The notes below the pieces were generated by a model. That model made no database searches. It worked only from the letters and a program-made list of their open reading frames with translations, and was not told the DNA's origin. The translations under genes were made by a program, and so were the position numbers. A DNA stretch of 64,000 nucleotides from CALINF01 sp039990395 (GTDB taxonomy: Bacteria; Pseudomonadota; Gammaproteobacteria; Pseudomonadales; Halieaceae), in contig JBDXFZ010000146.1 in the NCBI GenBank assembly GCA_039990395.1, positions 496,001 to 560,000 of the forward strand. Reading direction: 5' to 3'. Below are positions 26,863 through 35,274 of the stretch, piece by piece (the stretch's first letter is position 1; each line of letters starts with the position of its first letter).

Positions 26863-28581
26863 ATGGCATCTCTAACTCGGTTCCTTTCACTGCTGTTCTG
26901 CATTTTTCCCGCCTCACTTGCGCTCGCCGATGCGTTGATGGTCAATCGTTCGGTGGAGGCGTCAAGTATCGCCCAGTACTATATTGACGAGCGGGGAGTG
27001 CAGGTAGAACTGGAGATCGGGCTAAGCTCCCTGGAAGATTTCCGCAACATTATGCCGGACGCGATCTACCGGAAGCTGGGCTATGATGCCGCGCCGCTCG
27101 AGCAGCGCCTGAGCACATTCTTCTCCAAGGATCTGGGTATTCTTGTGGAGGGCGAATCACTTCCCGGCTATGTTCGCGACATTGGGCCGGGCAACAGGGT
27201 TTTGAGAGACCCTATTACCGGCACACCGCTACCCATCCAGGATGATGCGCCTCAGGTGATAAGGGCGCAATTGGTGTATCCATTCCCCATGGGCAGTCTG
27301 CCTGCCGAGGTGGTGTTTACTGCACCCAGGGCTGACCTGGGCTTCGTGGCTTACCATAAAGGTGTCGCAGTCAATGACTATCGTTACCTCGCCTCGGGCT
27401 ATAAGCTCACCCTGGACTGGGAAGACCCCTGGTACTCAAGCTTCAATACCCGCAACCTGGCGCGACAGTATTCGGCACCGATGAGCGCATTTATCTATGT
27501 GGAAAATTTCGAGGTGCGCAAAGAGGTCATAATCCGGCCCAAGGACCTGCAGCGCTGGGTAGACTTGGGACTGGCCGGGCGCAGTGATATCCCAGTTGCA
27601 ATGCAGCCGGGGATCAGGGAAACAGTGGGTGAGTTTCTGTCGCGGCACCAGCCCGTGAATATCGACGGCAAGCCAGTGGAGGGGGTTCTTGAGAGCGTTA
27701 ACTTCCTGGAACGCACACTCACCAGCTCACGGGTCATCGACCCGCCCGAACTACTGCAGCTGGATTCGGCCATTATCGGCGCCATCTTTGTCTATCCCCG
27801 CAGCGAATTACCACAGCAGGTAACAATGGATTGGAACCTCTGGGATGAGCGAATTCAACGTATACCGGTTTCCGCGGTGGACCAGGCAGGCCCTCTGCCG
27901 AGTTTCCTGGAGCCCGACTGGCGTACCCTGAAGTGGAGTAACTACCTGAAGAACCCCGAGGTTCCCACCCTTGCCGTTGTCGAATCACCAGTGCAAGCCT
28001 GGCGACTGCTGCTGGGCCAACTGCTACCCCTGTTTGCCGTGCTCGCGGTCATTGGCATTGCCTGGTTTCTGTATAACCTGGGCAAGCGCAAATCATTAGC
28101 ACTGGCCGCAGCCACCGCGACGCTGTTCACCACTGCCAGCGTCGCTGCCATCCAACTGGGAGGGAATAACTCGCCACAGCAGGAGCGCGCCAGTGCTATC
28201 GTCGGTGACCTGCTGCACAATGTTTATCGTTCTTTCGACTACCGGGAAGAGGCGGACATTTACGATGTACTGGCCCAGTCTGTCTCCGGTGAATTACTCA
28301 CCGACATCTTTCTGGAGACCAAGCGCAGCCTGGTACTTGCCAATCAGGGGGGAGCCGAGGCCAAGGTGAAAGATGTGCAGGTTAATGGGGTGGAAGTCCT
28401 GCCAGAAGAGGCAGCCGACAGCTTCAGCGTTGAAGTTGACTGGACCGTGCATGGCTCTGTAGGCCACTGGGGTCATATCCACCAGCGCAGTAATCGCTAC
28501 CTGGCTCGGCTGCGCGTTGCCGTCGATGGTGCTCTTTGGAAGTTGCAGGAAATGTCGGTGCTGCAGGAGGAGCGGCTCTAG
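26863..28581 (+). CDS. Exported/membrane protein of unknown function, first gene of ABC metal-type operon
   Basis: 572 aa from the ATG at 26863, which opens a clear signal peptide (FLSLLFCIFPASLALADA); an upstream in-frame TTG at 26806 is also possible. About 360 residues of probably periplasmic sequence follow, then two close hydrophobic helices (about 378-400 and 407-430), then a 140-residue C-terminal domain with a His-rich strand (HGSVGHWGHIHQRSN). No family recognised. It leads, at three bases, into the ATPase of an ABC system ending in a ZnuA-like lipoprotein, so a link to metal handling is likely but inferred. It could be the periplasmic adaptor of the transporter. Confidence 0.7.
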   Translation: MASLTRFLSLLFCIFPASLALADALMVNRSVEASSIAQYYIDERGVQVELEIGLSSLEDFRNIMPDAIYRKLGYDAAPLEQRLSTFFSKDLGILVEGESLPGYVRDIGPGNRVLRDPITGTPLPIQDDAPQVIRAQLVYPFPMGSLPAEVVFTAPRADLGFVAYHKGVAVNDYRYLASGYKLTLDWEDPWYSSFNTRNLARQYSAPMSAFIYVENFEVRKEVIIRPKDLQRWVDLGLAGRSDIPVAMQPGIRETVGEFLSRHQPVNIDGKPVEGVLESVNFLERTLTSSRVIDPPELLQLDSAIIGAIFVYPRSELPQQVTMDWNLWDERIQRIPVSAVDQAGPLPSFLEPDWRTLKWSNYLKNPEVPTLAVVESPVQAWRLLLGQLLPLFAVLAVIGIAWFLYNLGKRKSLALAAATATLFTTASVAAIQLGGNNSPQQERASAIVGDLLHNVYRSFDYREEADIYDVLAQSVSGELLTDIFLETKRSLVLANQGGAEAKVKDVQVNGVEVLPEEAADSFSVEVDWTVHGSVGHWGHIHQRSNRYLARLRVAVDGALWKLQEMSVLQEERL

Positions 28582-28584
28582 ATC

Positions 28585-29265
28585 ATGTCACTGGAAATCG
28601 AAGGCGTACGCTTTGCCTATGATAATGGCGGCTTCGTGCTTAGTGTGCCCCACCTCAAACTCCTCCCGGGGGAGAGTGTCGCCCTGGTAGGACCCAGTGG
28701 GTCGGGCAAGACGACCTTGCTCAATCTTGTGGCGGGTATTCTCTCGCCGGAGCAGGGGACCATCAGTCTCGACGGGCAGGTCATCACAGGCCTGGGTGTA
28801 CGCCAGCACCGCCGGCACCGGCTGTGCCGCATGGGCATGATCTTTCAGTCCTTTGAGCTTCTGGAATACCTGGATCTGCGCGACAACGTGCTGCTTCAGG
28901 CTCGACTGGCACCCGGGGTCAGGATTACACCACAGCTGGAACAACAGGCGCAGGATATCGTTGCCGAATTGGGCTTGCTGGATAAGTGGCGACGACCGGT
29001 TACCGAACTCTCCCAGGGGGAGCGCCAGCGGGTGGCAGTGAGCCGGGCCCTGCTGCTGGACCCGCCCCTGGTGCTGGCGGATGAACCCACTGGCAATCTT
29101 GATCCCGACAACAAGCGCGCTGTACTGGATCAACTGATAGCGCTGTGTGCCGGAGGCAACCGAATACTACTCACCGTCACCCACGACCATTCCCTACTGC
29201 CCGCATTCGACCGGGTAGTGGATATGAGTGAGTTGTTGGTGCAGGAGGTGGCCCGGGATGGGTGA
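28585..29265 (+). CDS. ABC transporter ATP-binding protein (LolD/MacB-type)
   Basis: 226 aa. Walker A GPSGSGKTT, Q-loop IFQSFELLEYL, signature ELSQGERQRVA, Walker B LVLADEPTGNLD, H-loop LTVTHD. The size and TGNLD word place it in the LolD/MacB/FtsE group that pairs with FtsX-like permeases, which the next gene supplies (overlap 8 bases). Cytoplasmic. Energises an inner-membrane complex that works on the periplasmic side rather than a classic importer. Confidence 0.92.
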   Translation: MSLEIEGVRFAYDNGGFVLSVPHLKLLPGESVALVGPSGSGKTTLLNLVAGILSPEQGTISLDGQVITGLGVRQHRRHRLCRMGMIFQSFELLEYLDLRDNVLLQARLAPGVRITPQLEQQAQDIVAELGLLDKWRRPVTELSQGERQRVAVSRALLLDPPLVLADEPTGNLDPDNKRAVLDQLIALCAGGNRILLTVTHDHSLLPAFDRVVDMSELLVQEVARDG

Positions 29266-30439
29266 CCTGTTCTATCTGGGCGCTCGCTATATCAGCCATC
29301 ACCGGGTAAAACTGCTGGTACTGACCTTTGCCATAACACTGGTTAGCTGGTTGCCCGTCGCTATCCAGATCATCGTGGACCAGACCGCGGAGCAGTTGCT
29401 GAAGAGGGCAGAGGATACGCCACTGGTTATCGGGGCACCGGGCAGCCCCCTGGAGCTATCACTTGGTAGCCTGTACTTCAGGGCAAAGACACCGGCCCGC
29501 CTGGAATACAGTGAGCTAAAGAAAGTAGAGGCCACCGGTTATGCGCGGGCGATTCCTCTCTATTACCGATTTCGTGCACAGGACTATCCCATTGTTGGCA
29601 CCAGTCCCGACTATTTCAGCTATCGTGGCCTGCAACTGGCCAATGGTCGTCCCGCAGCCCTGCTGGGCGAGGCGGTGATCGGCAATAAAGTGGCTGAAGC
29701 CATGTCGTTAGGGGTAGGCGACCATATCATCTCATCCCCGGAATCAGTGTTTGACCTGGCCGGCGTATATCCGCTGAAAATGCCGGTAGTGGGGGTGCTG
29801 GCACCGAGCCTCAGTCCTGACGATGAGGCGGTATTTGTTGATGTCAAAACAACCTGGGTGATCCAGGGCCTGGGCCATGGCCACCAGGACCTGAACAAGC
29901 GGGAGGCGATAGGCCAGGTGATCAAGCGTGAAGGGGATAACCTTGTAGCCAATGCGTCTGTGCGCCAGTTCAATACCATCACCAGCGACAACCTGGATAG
30001 TTTTCACTTTCACGGGGAGAGTGCGGGTTTCCCCATTTCCGCCATCATTCCGGTTGCACCCGACGACAAGTCTGCTGCGCTTCTTCTGGGCCATTTCCAG
30101 GAGGAGCGGGAAGACGTGCAGATAGTGCGCAGCCAGCGAGTAATAAGCCAATTGCTCGATACGGTATTTACCGTGCGAGACTATATCGTGGTTGGTATAG
30201 CGGTGGTGGCGATTGCCACCGCGACCGTAGCCTTGCTGGTATTCTACCTGTCGCTGCGGTTGCGCAGCGGTGAACGTTTCACTCTGGCGCGAATCGGCGC
30301 CAGCCGCCTGCAAGTGCAAGTACTGATGGCCACTGAGGTGATCTGCGTGCTGCTGATCAGTGCGGTACTCGCAACCGTTTTGATCTTCCTTACTCGGCAG
30401 TACGGTATTTCAATGATGCAGCAACTACTATTGACTTGA
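29258..30439 (+). CDS. FtsX-like ABC transporter permease
   Basis: 393 aa from the ATG at 29258 (overlaps the ATPase gene). One N-terminal helix (LVLTFAITLVSWLPVAIQII), a large periplasmic region of roughly 240 residues, and three C-terminal helices (about 305-325, 355-380 region and the last 25 residues): the four-helix MacB/LolCE/FtsX topology. The C-terminal part (TLARIGASRLQVQVLMATEV) carries the typical coupling motif. Partner of the preceding ATPase. This is not a ZnuB-type permease, although a ZnuA-like lipoprotein follows. Confidence 0.85.
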   Translation: MGDLFYLGARYISHHRVKLLVLTFAITLVSWLPVAIQIIVDQTAEQLLKRAEDTPLVIGAPGSPLELSLGSLYFRAKTPARLEYSELKKVEATGYARAIPLYYRFRAQDYPIVGTSPDYFSYRGLQLANGRPAALLGEAVIGNKVAEAMSLGVGDHIISSPESVFDLAGVYPLKMPVVGVLAPSLSPDDEAVFVDVKTTWVIQGLGHGHQDLNKREAIGQVIKREGDNLVANASVRQFNTITSDNLDSFHFHGESAGFPISAIIPVAPDDKSAALLLGHFQEEREDVQIVRSQRVISQLLDTVFTVRDYIVVGIAVVAIATATVALLVFYLSLRLRSGERFTLARIGASRLQVQVLMATEVICVLLISAVLATVLIFLTRQYGISMMQQLLLT

Positions 30440-30446
30440 GGAACCC

Positions 30447-31367
30447 ATGTCGAGTTTTAGGCCTTGTCTTTTCGTTTTAATCTACTGCTGCCTCGCGCTG
30501 GTGGGCTGCGGTCAGGACCAGTCTTCGCAGCAGCGCACGGAAGCTCCTGAAGTGTATATCGCCGCAGTGAACAACCCGTTGTATTACTTCGCTAACCGCC
30601 TGATAGGCGATCAGGTCCAGGTGCGCCTGTCCGTGCCTGCTGATATTGACCCGGCCCAGTGGCAACCCTCGGTCGAAGACCTGCTCCAACTCCAGGGAGC
30701 TGAACTTTTTTTGTTGAATGGTGCTGGCTATTCCCCCTGGATAGCGAACGTGTCACTTGCGAGCGGGCGAGTGGTAACAACGGCGGAAGCTGTGAGGAAT
30801 CACTGGGTGGAACTGGAGGGCCAGGTGACGCACAGTCACGGCCCCCAGGGGGATCACGCACATGGGGGCTACGCTTTCACTACCTGGATGGATATGTCAT
30901 TGGCAAAAGCGCAGGCAAAGGCGGTAGCGTCGGCCATTTCTGCTCGCTGGCCGCAGTGGTCTGACGATGTGTCCGAAAGGCTAAGCGCTTTGCTTGCAGA
31001 TATCGACGAACTGAACCGGGGTTATCAGGAGTTTGCCGCTATTTCAGGAGACAGACAATTCATCTATTCCCATCCGGTATACCAGTACTTCGAGCGGGCT
31101 TACGGGTTACCGGGTCACTCGTTGCACTGGGAGCCCGAAGTCATGCCATCGGAGGTAGAGTGGCGGGAACTCAGCGAAAAGCTGCAGCCGGATGCTCTGT
31201 TCATCTGGGAGGCAGAACCCGCTGTTGATATCGCCGCTAAGATGAATGCCCTTGGTCTGCCGTTTGTCGTCATCGCTCCTGGGGCCAACCGCTCGGAAAC
31301 CGATTGGCTGTCACTGCAGAGAGCGAACGTTTCCCGCCTTCAACTGCAAGGTATGGTAGAGGAGTAG
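30447..31367 (+). CDS. ZnuA-like metal-binding periplasmic lipoprotein
   Basis: 306 aa. Lipobox LALVGC (Cys21). The body matches the cluster A-I metal-binding family (PF01297 type): NPLYYFANRLIGD, the DPAQWQPSVEDLLQLQGAELFLLNGAGYSPW block, a His-rich loop (HSHGPQGDHAHGGYAFTTW), YSHPVYQYF and a C-terminal PFVVIAPGAN. Zinc is the likely ligand, with His residues as ligands. Seven bases after the permease. This order (unknown exported protein, LolD-like ATPase, FtsX permease, ZnuA-like lipoprotein) resembles the Zur-controlled PA4063-PA4066 type of Pseudomonas operon, as I recall it. Confidence 0.88.
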   Translation: MSSFRPCLFVLIYCCLALVGCGQDQSSQQRTEAPEVYIAAVNNPLYYFANRLIGDQVQVRLSVPADIDPAQWQPSVEDLLQLQGAELFLLNGAGYSPWIANVSLASGRVVTTAEAVRNHWVELEGQVTHSHGPQGDHAHGGYAFTTWMDMSLAKAQAKAVASAISARWPQWSDDVSERLSALLADIDELNRGYQEFAAISGDRQFIYSHPVYQYFERAYGLPGHSLHWEPEVMPSEVEWRELSEKLQPDALFIWEAEPAVDIAAKMNALGLPFVVIAPGANRSETDWLSLQRANVSRLQLQGMVEE

Positions 31368-31713
31368 GTCAGGCTGGTCTTAACCTGACATGGCGGATAA
31401 TCTGAAAAGGGTGGGTTGACTAGTCTGGTCTATGTAAGTCTCCCGAAGATTATAAGTGGTCCCAACACTCCTAATACCTCGGTCATAGCGGAGCCTTGGT
31501 CACTTCCAGCATCCGAGAGGACAGCGCAATCTGGTAGAGGTGGTCAGCGAAAAACAGTACCCCGGTCAAAACGTCGCATCGCCCACAAGTGTGAGTCGGC
31601 GATAAGTCGGAGTTATGCAAACCCTGCGAGAAAAGTGCAGGATTCGCGATATGCGCGTAACTGATTGAATACTATAAATTTATAGTGGCAGGGGGATCTC
31701 AACTTGCCAGTTC
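31368..31713. other. Right-hand non-coding end of island 1
   Basis: 346 bases without a supported gene. Contains a perfect 16-base palindrome ACTATAAATTTATAGT at 31671-31686, 30 to 50 bases inside the junction. The antisense of 31680-31733 would extend the recombinase frame by 16 codons if this end were joined to the left end (see findings). Confidence 0.5.
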
Positions 31714-31759
31714 GCAGTATCGTCCGATATGGACCACCAAATTGATATTTCCCTGCGAA
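31714..31759. repeat. Internal island junction (attP-like: right end joined to left end)
   Basis: Left part 31714-31737 (TCGTCCGATATGG core, then CCAC) matches the right junction at 41064-41087 at 20 of 24 bases. Right part 31734-31759 matches the tRNA-proximal left junction at 23 of 26. So this site has a right end followed by a left end, as a circular or tandem form would. Confidence 0.75.
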
Positions 31760-32115
31760 TTACCCTTCGGGTGTTCGCAGTGGACCAATTGGCCGCGATC
31801 GCGGCTGGCTCAAAGTCGCTCCCTTCGACTGCGACTTTTTTCAGGGTTGAGGACTACCTCCTCGATTATCATCTGAACCATTTGCTTTCTGAAAGGCGAT
31901 TTGTCGTGATGCAATTGGTTTCTCATGTGATCACAAAATGCTGGTATGTGGTGTATCCCTATTTTTTTCAAAGGGAGCTTAAGCCTGTGTTCTAGTATTT
32001 CTATTTCTTTTGAAACAATACGATGTCGCGCCTTTTTCTTATCCAGGTGTTTTAAACAGTACTCATCACGACCGTCCTCTCCGATCCTGTCAAACAGGAC
32101 ATCGATTCTTTATTT
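31734..32115 (-). pseudogene. Decayed C-terminal fragment of a second serine recombinase
   Basis: Antisense translation gives RIDVLFDRIGEDGRDEYCL, then KKKARHRIV, KLPLKKIGIHHIPAFCDHM and KSPFRKQMV, which align along the C-terminal 130 residues of the intact recombinase (KKKLRHKVV, KLSLPIKRVGIKHLTAFCKHM, SPIRKQLI). A stop and frameshift follow at about 31808-31816, after which frame 2 gives NWST, RRVIRREISIWWS, matching DWSP, QQVVRRDISNWWS. The N-terminal three quarters are absent; an in-frame stop precedes the start of similarity. Confidence 0.85.
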
Positions 32116-32240
32116 CGTAAATCCGCTCCAAGTACTTCGTCTAATAAAAATGATCATCTGAATAGAGCAAATCTGCCCTGTCATGACTATCGACGTGTCT
32201 TCATAGTAATAAGCCTCACTTAGCGGAAGGAGCTCATAGC

Positions 32241-33149
32241 GTGAGCAATGAAATAAGGTTTGATGATCGGGTTGTTGTCATTACCGGCGCAGGCGCTGGC
32301 TTGGGCAGGTCTCATGCACTGGATTTTGCTCGCAGAGGAGCAAAAGTCGTTGTGAACGACCTCGGTGGGGGCGGTCATGGAGAGGGTAAAAGCAGCGAGG
32401 CTGCAGACCAAGTAGTACAAGAAATTCTCGATGCCGGCGGGGAAGCAGTGGCGAACTATGACTCGGTAGAGAACGGTGAGTCCATCATTCGCACCGCGTT
32501 GGACAACTTCGATCGGGTAGATGTGGTCGTCAATAATGCCGGTATTCTTCGCGACGCAAGCTTTGCAAAGATGACCCAGGAAGACTGGGACATGATATAC
32601 AAAGTGCATGTTCTAGGCGCTTACCGGGTGACAAAGGCAGCTTGGCCACTCATGTTGGAGCAAGGATATGGCCGAATCGTAAATACAGCATCTGCCGCCG
32701 GCATCTACGGCAACTTTGGCCAGGCCAATTACTCCTGCGCCAAACGTGGCCTAATCGGTCTGACCAATACGCTGGCCATCGAGGGTGCTAGAAAGGGCAT
32801 CAAGGCCAATGTTATTGCCCCGGTGGCAGGTTCTCGCCTTACAGAGACAATTCTTCCCAAGGAAGTTATAGAAGCGCTTAAGCCTGAATTTGTCACACCG
32901 CTCGTCGTAAACCTGTGCGCTGAAGAAAGCGAAGAAAATGGTTCATTGTTTGAAGTTGGCGCGGGTTGGATATCCAAGCTGCGATGGGAGCGCAGTAAGG
33001 GCGTGTGCTTCCCTCCAAGTGAGGAGATGACTGCCGAGCAGGTCAAGGGTGCGTGGGATCAGATTGGCGACTTCACTGATGCCGACCATCCCCAGAGTAT
33101 CCAGGACACGTTCGGGCCTGTATTCGGCAATCTCGGAATCAAGATGTAA
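32241..33149 (+). CDS. SDR-family 3-hydroxyacyl-CoA dehydrogenase-like protein
   Basis: 302 aa, GTG start behind GGAAGGAG. TGAGAGLGRSHALDFARRGAKVVVNDLGG is the hallmark of the peroxisomal multifunctional-enzyme (HSD17B4) branch of SDRs; NNAG, the catalytic Ser in NTASAAG and YSCAK follow. Lacks the hydratase and sterol-carrier domains of the eukaryotic enzyme; those roles are split into the MaoC genes downstream. Probably oxidises a 3-hydroxyacyl-CoA of a bulky acid. First gene of a tight five-gene run. Confidence 0.9.
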   Translation: MSNEIRFDDRVVVITGAGAGLGRSHALDFARRGAKVVVNDLGGGGHGEGKSSEAADQVVQEILDAGGEAVANYDSVENGESIIRTALDNFDRVDVVVNNAGILRDASFAKMTQEDWDMIYKVHVLGAYRVTKAAWPLMLEQGYGRIVNTASAAGIYGNFGQANYSCAKRGLIGLTNTLAIEGARKGIKANVIAPVAGSRLTETILPKEVIEALKPEFVTPLVVNLCAEESEENGSLFEVGAGWISKLRWERSKGVCFPPSEEMTAEQVKGAWDQIGDFTDADHPQSIQDTFGPVFGNLGIKM

Positions 33150-33163
33150 TCAGGGAGTACCCT

Positions 33164-34336
33164 ATGAGTAATGCATATGTAGCTGGCGTCGACATGGTCA
33201 AGTTCGTCAAGCCAGGCCAACAGAAGTCTTACCGGGAGATGGCGTCAGCCGCGATCCTGGGTGCAATCCAAGAGGCGGGTATTAACTCGTCCTTGATCGA
33301 GCAGGCCTATGGTGGCTATATCTATGGCGATTCCACCTGCGCGCAGCATGCGGTCTACGATGCTTTCATGACCGGCATACCTGTGATCAATGTTAATAAC
33401 AACTGCTCTTCAGGCTCAACAGCGTTATTCCTCGCGAGACAGGCCGTAGAGAGTGGGGCAATCGAATGCGCCCTGGCCTTCGGCTTCGAGGAGATGCAGC
33501 CTGGCGCTCTCGGTTCGCACTGGGATGACCGGGAATCCCCCTTCAATAACTTCATGCAGGCCCTTGATGACTCAGAGTATCCCGATGCACCGCTCGCGCT
33601 TCGTTGCTTTGGTGCCGCCGGTCACCACTACATGAAGACATACGGCGCTGAAGCTGACCTGTTCGCCAAGGTTGCGGTCAAGACCAGGAACCACGCGATT
33701 GTTAACCCATTTGCACTGTTCTCCAAACCACTATCGGTTGAAGAAGTGATGGCAGCGCCGGCTCTCTATCTCGGCTATCTCACCAGGCTTATGTGCTGCC
33801 CACCGACGTGTGGCGCAGGAGCCGCTGTTATATGCAGTGAGGCCTTTGCCAAGCGGCATAACGTTCAGGGCAAAGTTGAGATAGTGGCACAGGCGATGGC
33901 TACCGATACGCCCGTTACCTGGGATGATCCTATGACGTTAGTGGGAGCCGACATGACGCGCCGAGCCGCCGAGTCCGTTTTTGAGCACTCTGGTATCGGG
34001 GTGAATGAAGTGGATGTCGTTGAGCTGCATGATTGCTTCACCACCAACGAGGTCATTACCTACGAAGGCCTTGGCTTGTGTGGGGAAGGTGAGGCAACCG
34101 CTTTCGTTGATGCAGGTGATAACACCTATGGCGGAAAATTCGTGGTCAACCCCTCTGGCGGGCTGATGTCCAAGGGGCATCCCATTGGCGCGACGGGCCT
34201 TGCCCAGTGCTATGAGCTGGTCAATCAGTTGCGCGGCACTGCTGAGCAACGGCAGGTGCCGAACGCAAGAATTGGTCTGCAACACAATCTTGGTCTGGGT
34301 GGTGCGGCGGTAGTTACGATGTACAGGAGTGCATAA
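33164..34336 (+). CDS. Thiolase-family protein (SCP-x/lipid-transfer type)
   Basis: 390 aa. Catalytic Cys in NVNNNCSSGST, HDCFTTNE in place of the usual GHP upstream motif, and KGHPIGATGLAQC at the C-terminus. The pattern is that of SCPx-type thiolases used to cleave side chains of steroid-like acyl-CoA. Fifteen bases after the SDR gene; its stop overlaps the start of the next gene (TAATG). Confidence 0.9.
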   Translation: MSNAYVAGVDMVKFVKPGQQKSYREMASAAILGAIQEAGINSSLIEQAYGGYIYGDSTCAQHAVYDAFMTGIPVINVNNNCSSGSTALFLARQAVESGAIECALAFGFEEMQPGALGSHWDDRESPFNNFMQALDDSEYPDAPLALRCFGAAGHHYMKTYGAEADLFAKVAVKTRNHAIVNPFALFSKPLSVEEVMAAPALYLGYLTRLMCCPPTCGAGAAVICSEAFAKRHNVQGKVEIVAQAMATDTPVTWDDPMTLVGADMTRRAAESVFEHSGIGVNEVDVVELHDCFTTNEVITYEGLGLCGEGEATAFVDAGDNTYGGKFVVNPSGGLMSKGHPIGATGLAQCYELVNQLRGTAEQRQVPNARIGLQHNLGLGGAAVVTMYRSA

Positions 34337-34776
34337 TGTTAGACAGAAGCAAAATTGGTCACCAGTTTCCCTCGTTTGCTGTGGAGATAGAGAGGGGGCG
34401 CCTGCGCTTTTTCGCCAAGGCGATTGGTGAGACGAATCCCATCTACTCTGACGAAGCTGCCGCAAAGGCGGCGGGTCACCGGGCTATACCCGCGCCCCCG
34501 ACGTATATGTTTTCCGTAGATCTCGACGGGCCCAAACTCCTGCCGATTCTTGGGCTGCTAGATCTCGACATAGGCAGGGTACTGCACGGTTCACAGGAAT
34601 TTGATTACCTCGGGCAAATTTACGCGGGCGACAGCATCACACAGCAGTGCAAGATCGTTGATATATACGACAAGAAGGGCGGCGCGCTCGAATTTGTTGT
34701 GCAGGAGAGCAGCTACAAAAATCAGGAAGGCGAGCTAGTGGGCGGGGCCCGGCAGACGCTTGTTTACCGCAACTGA
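34336..34776 (+). CDS. MaoC-like dehydratase, FAS1/N-terminal type
   Basis: 146 aa hot-dog-fold protein. IGHQFPSFAVEIERGRLRFFAKAIGETNPIY matches the N-terminal half of MaoC/FAS1-dehydratase proteins, which lacks the catalytic Asp-His and pairs with a catalytic half. The next gene supplies that half, so a heterodimeric enoyl-CoA hydratase is likely, as known for steroid-degrading ChsH1/ChsH2 pairs. Confidence 0.85.
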   Translation: MLDRSKIGHQFPSFAVEIERGRLRFFAKAIGETNPIYSDEAAAKAAGHRAIPAPPTYMFSVDLDGPKLLPILGLLDLDIGRVLHGSQEFDYLGQIYAGDSITQQCKIVDIYDKKGGALEFVVQESSYKNQEGELVGGARQTLVYRN

Positions 34777-34793
34777 ACACAGGGAGATTTGAA

Positions 34794-35195
34794 ATGTCAG
34801 ATATTAACGTAGGCGATGAAATACCAGCCTTAGAGCTTCCGCCTATCACCAGGACGACACTGGCTCTGTATGCAGGCGCCTCAGGTGATCATAACCCCGC
34901 TCATATCGATATCGATTTCGCCAAGATGGCTGGCATGCCGGATGTCTTTGCTCATGGCATGCTTTCAATGGCCTATCTGGGCCGGATGTTAACCAACTGG
35001 CAACCACAGGCAAAATTGAGGAGATTCAGCAATCGCTTTGCAGCGATCACCCATCTGCAGGATGTAATCACCTGTCAGGGTCGGGTCGTCGAACTCATCG
35101 AGCAGGATGGAGAACCACTCGCTCGTTGTGAGATACAGGCTGCTAAAGCAACAGGCGAGCAGACGCTGATCGGCGAGGCGTTGGTGGCACTCTAG
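34794..35195 (+). CDS. MaoC-like enoyl-CoA hydratase, catalytic subunit
   Basis: 133 aa hot-dog protein with the hydratase-2 motif: GASGDHNPAHIDIDFAKMAGMPDVFAHGM, where Asp and His are catalytic. Seventeen bases after the partner subunit, with GGGAG upstream. Hydrates the 2-enoyl-CoA made by the acyl-CoA dehydrogenase of the same cluster. Confidence 0.9.
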   Translation: MSDINVGDEIPALELPPITRTTLALYAGASGDHNPAHIDIDFAKMAGMPDVFAHGMLSMAYLGRMLTNWQPQAKLRRFSNRFAAITHLQDVITCQGRVVELIEQDGEPLARCEIQAAKATGEQTLIGEALVAL

Positions 35196-35274
35196 CGGTT
35201 TCGTATCTGGATTGATGAATAGCGTTGACTGCCTGCAAGGCAGGCTTGATGACCTGGAGAATTGGGAGAGAAAA

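Larger units (their letters stand above)
20003..31733. mobile_element. Genomic island 1 in tRNA-Ala (serine-recombinase type)
   Basis: Segment bounded on the left by the tRNA-Ala 3' end and on the right by a junction at 31714-31759 where the island's right end abuts a second copy of the left-end sequence. It carries its own large serine recombinase at the tRNA-proximal end, an accessory small gene, then TetR, an outer-membrane protein, two MBL-fold hydrolases and an ABC metal-type system. Left-end sequence is repeated at 31734-31759 with 23 of 26 bases the same. Exact crossover bases within CCAC are inferred, so boundaries are good to about ten bases. Confidence 0.75.

Noticed and set aside
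31685..32161. Several short plus-strand frames at the start of island 2
   Set aside because: They are shadows of the antisense recombinase fragment, whose minus-strand translation aligns with the intact enzyme.
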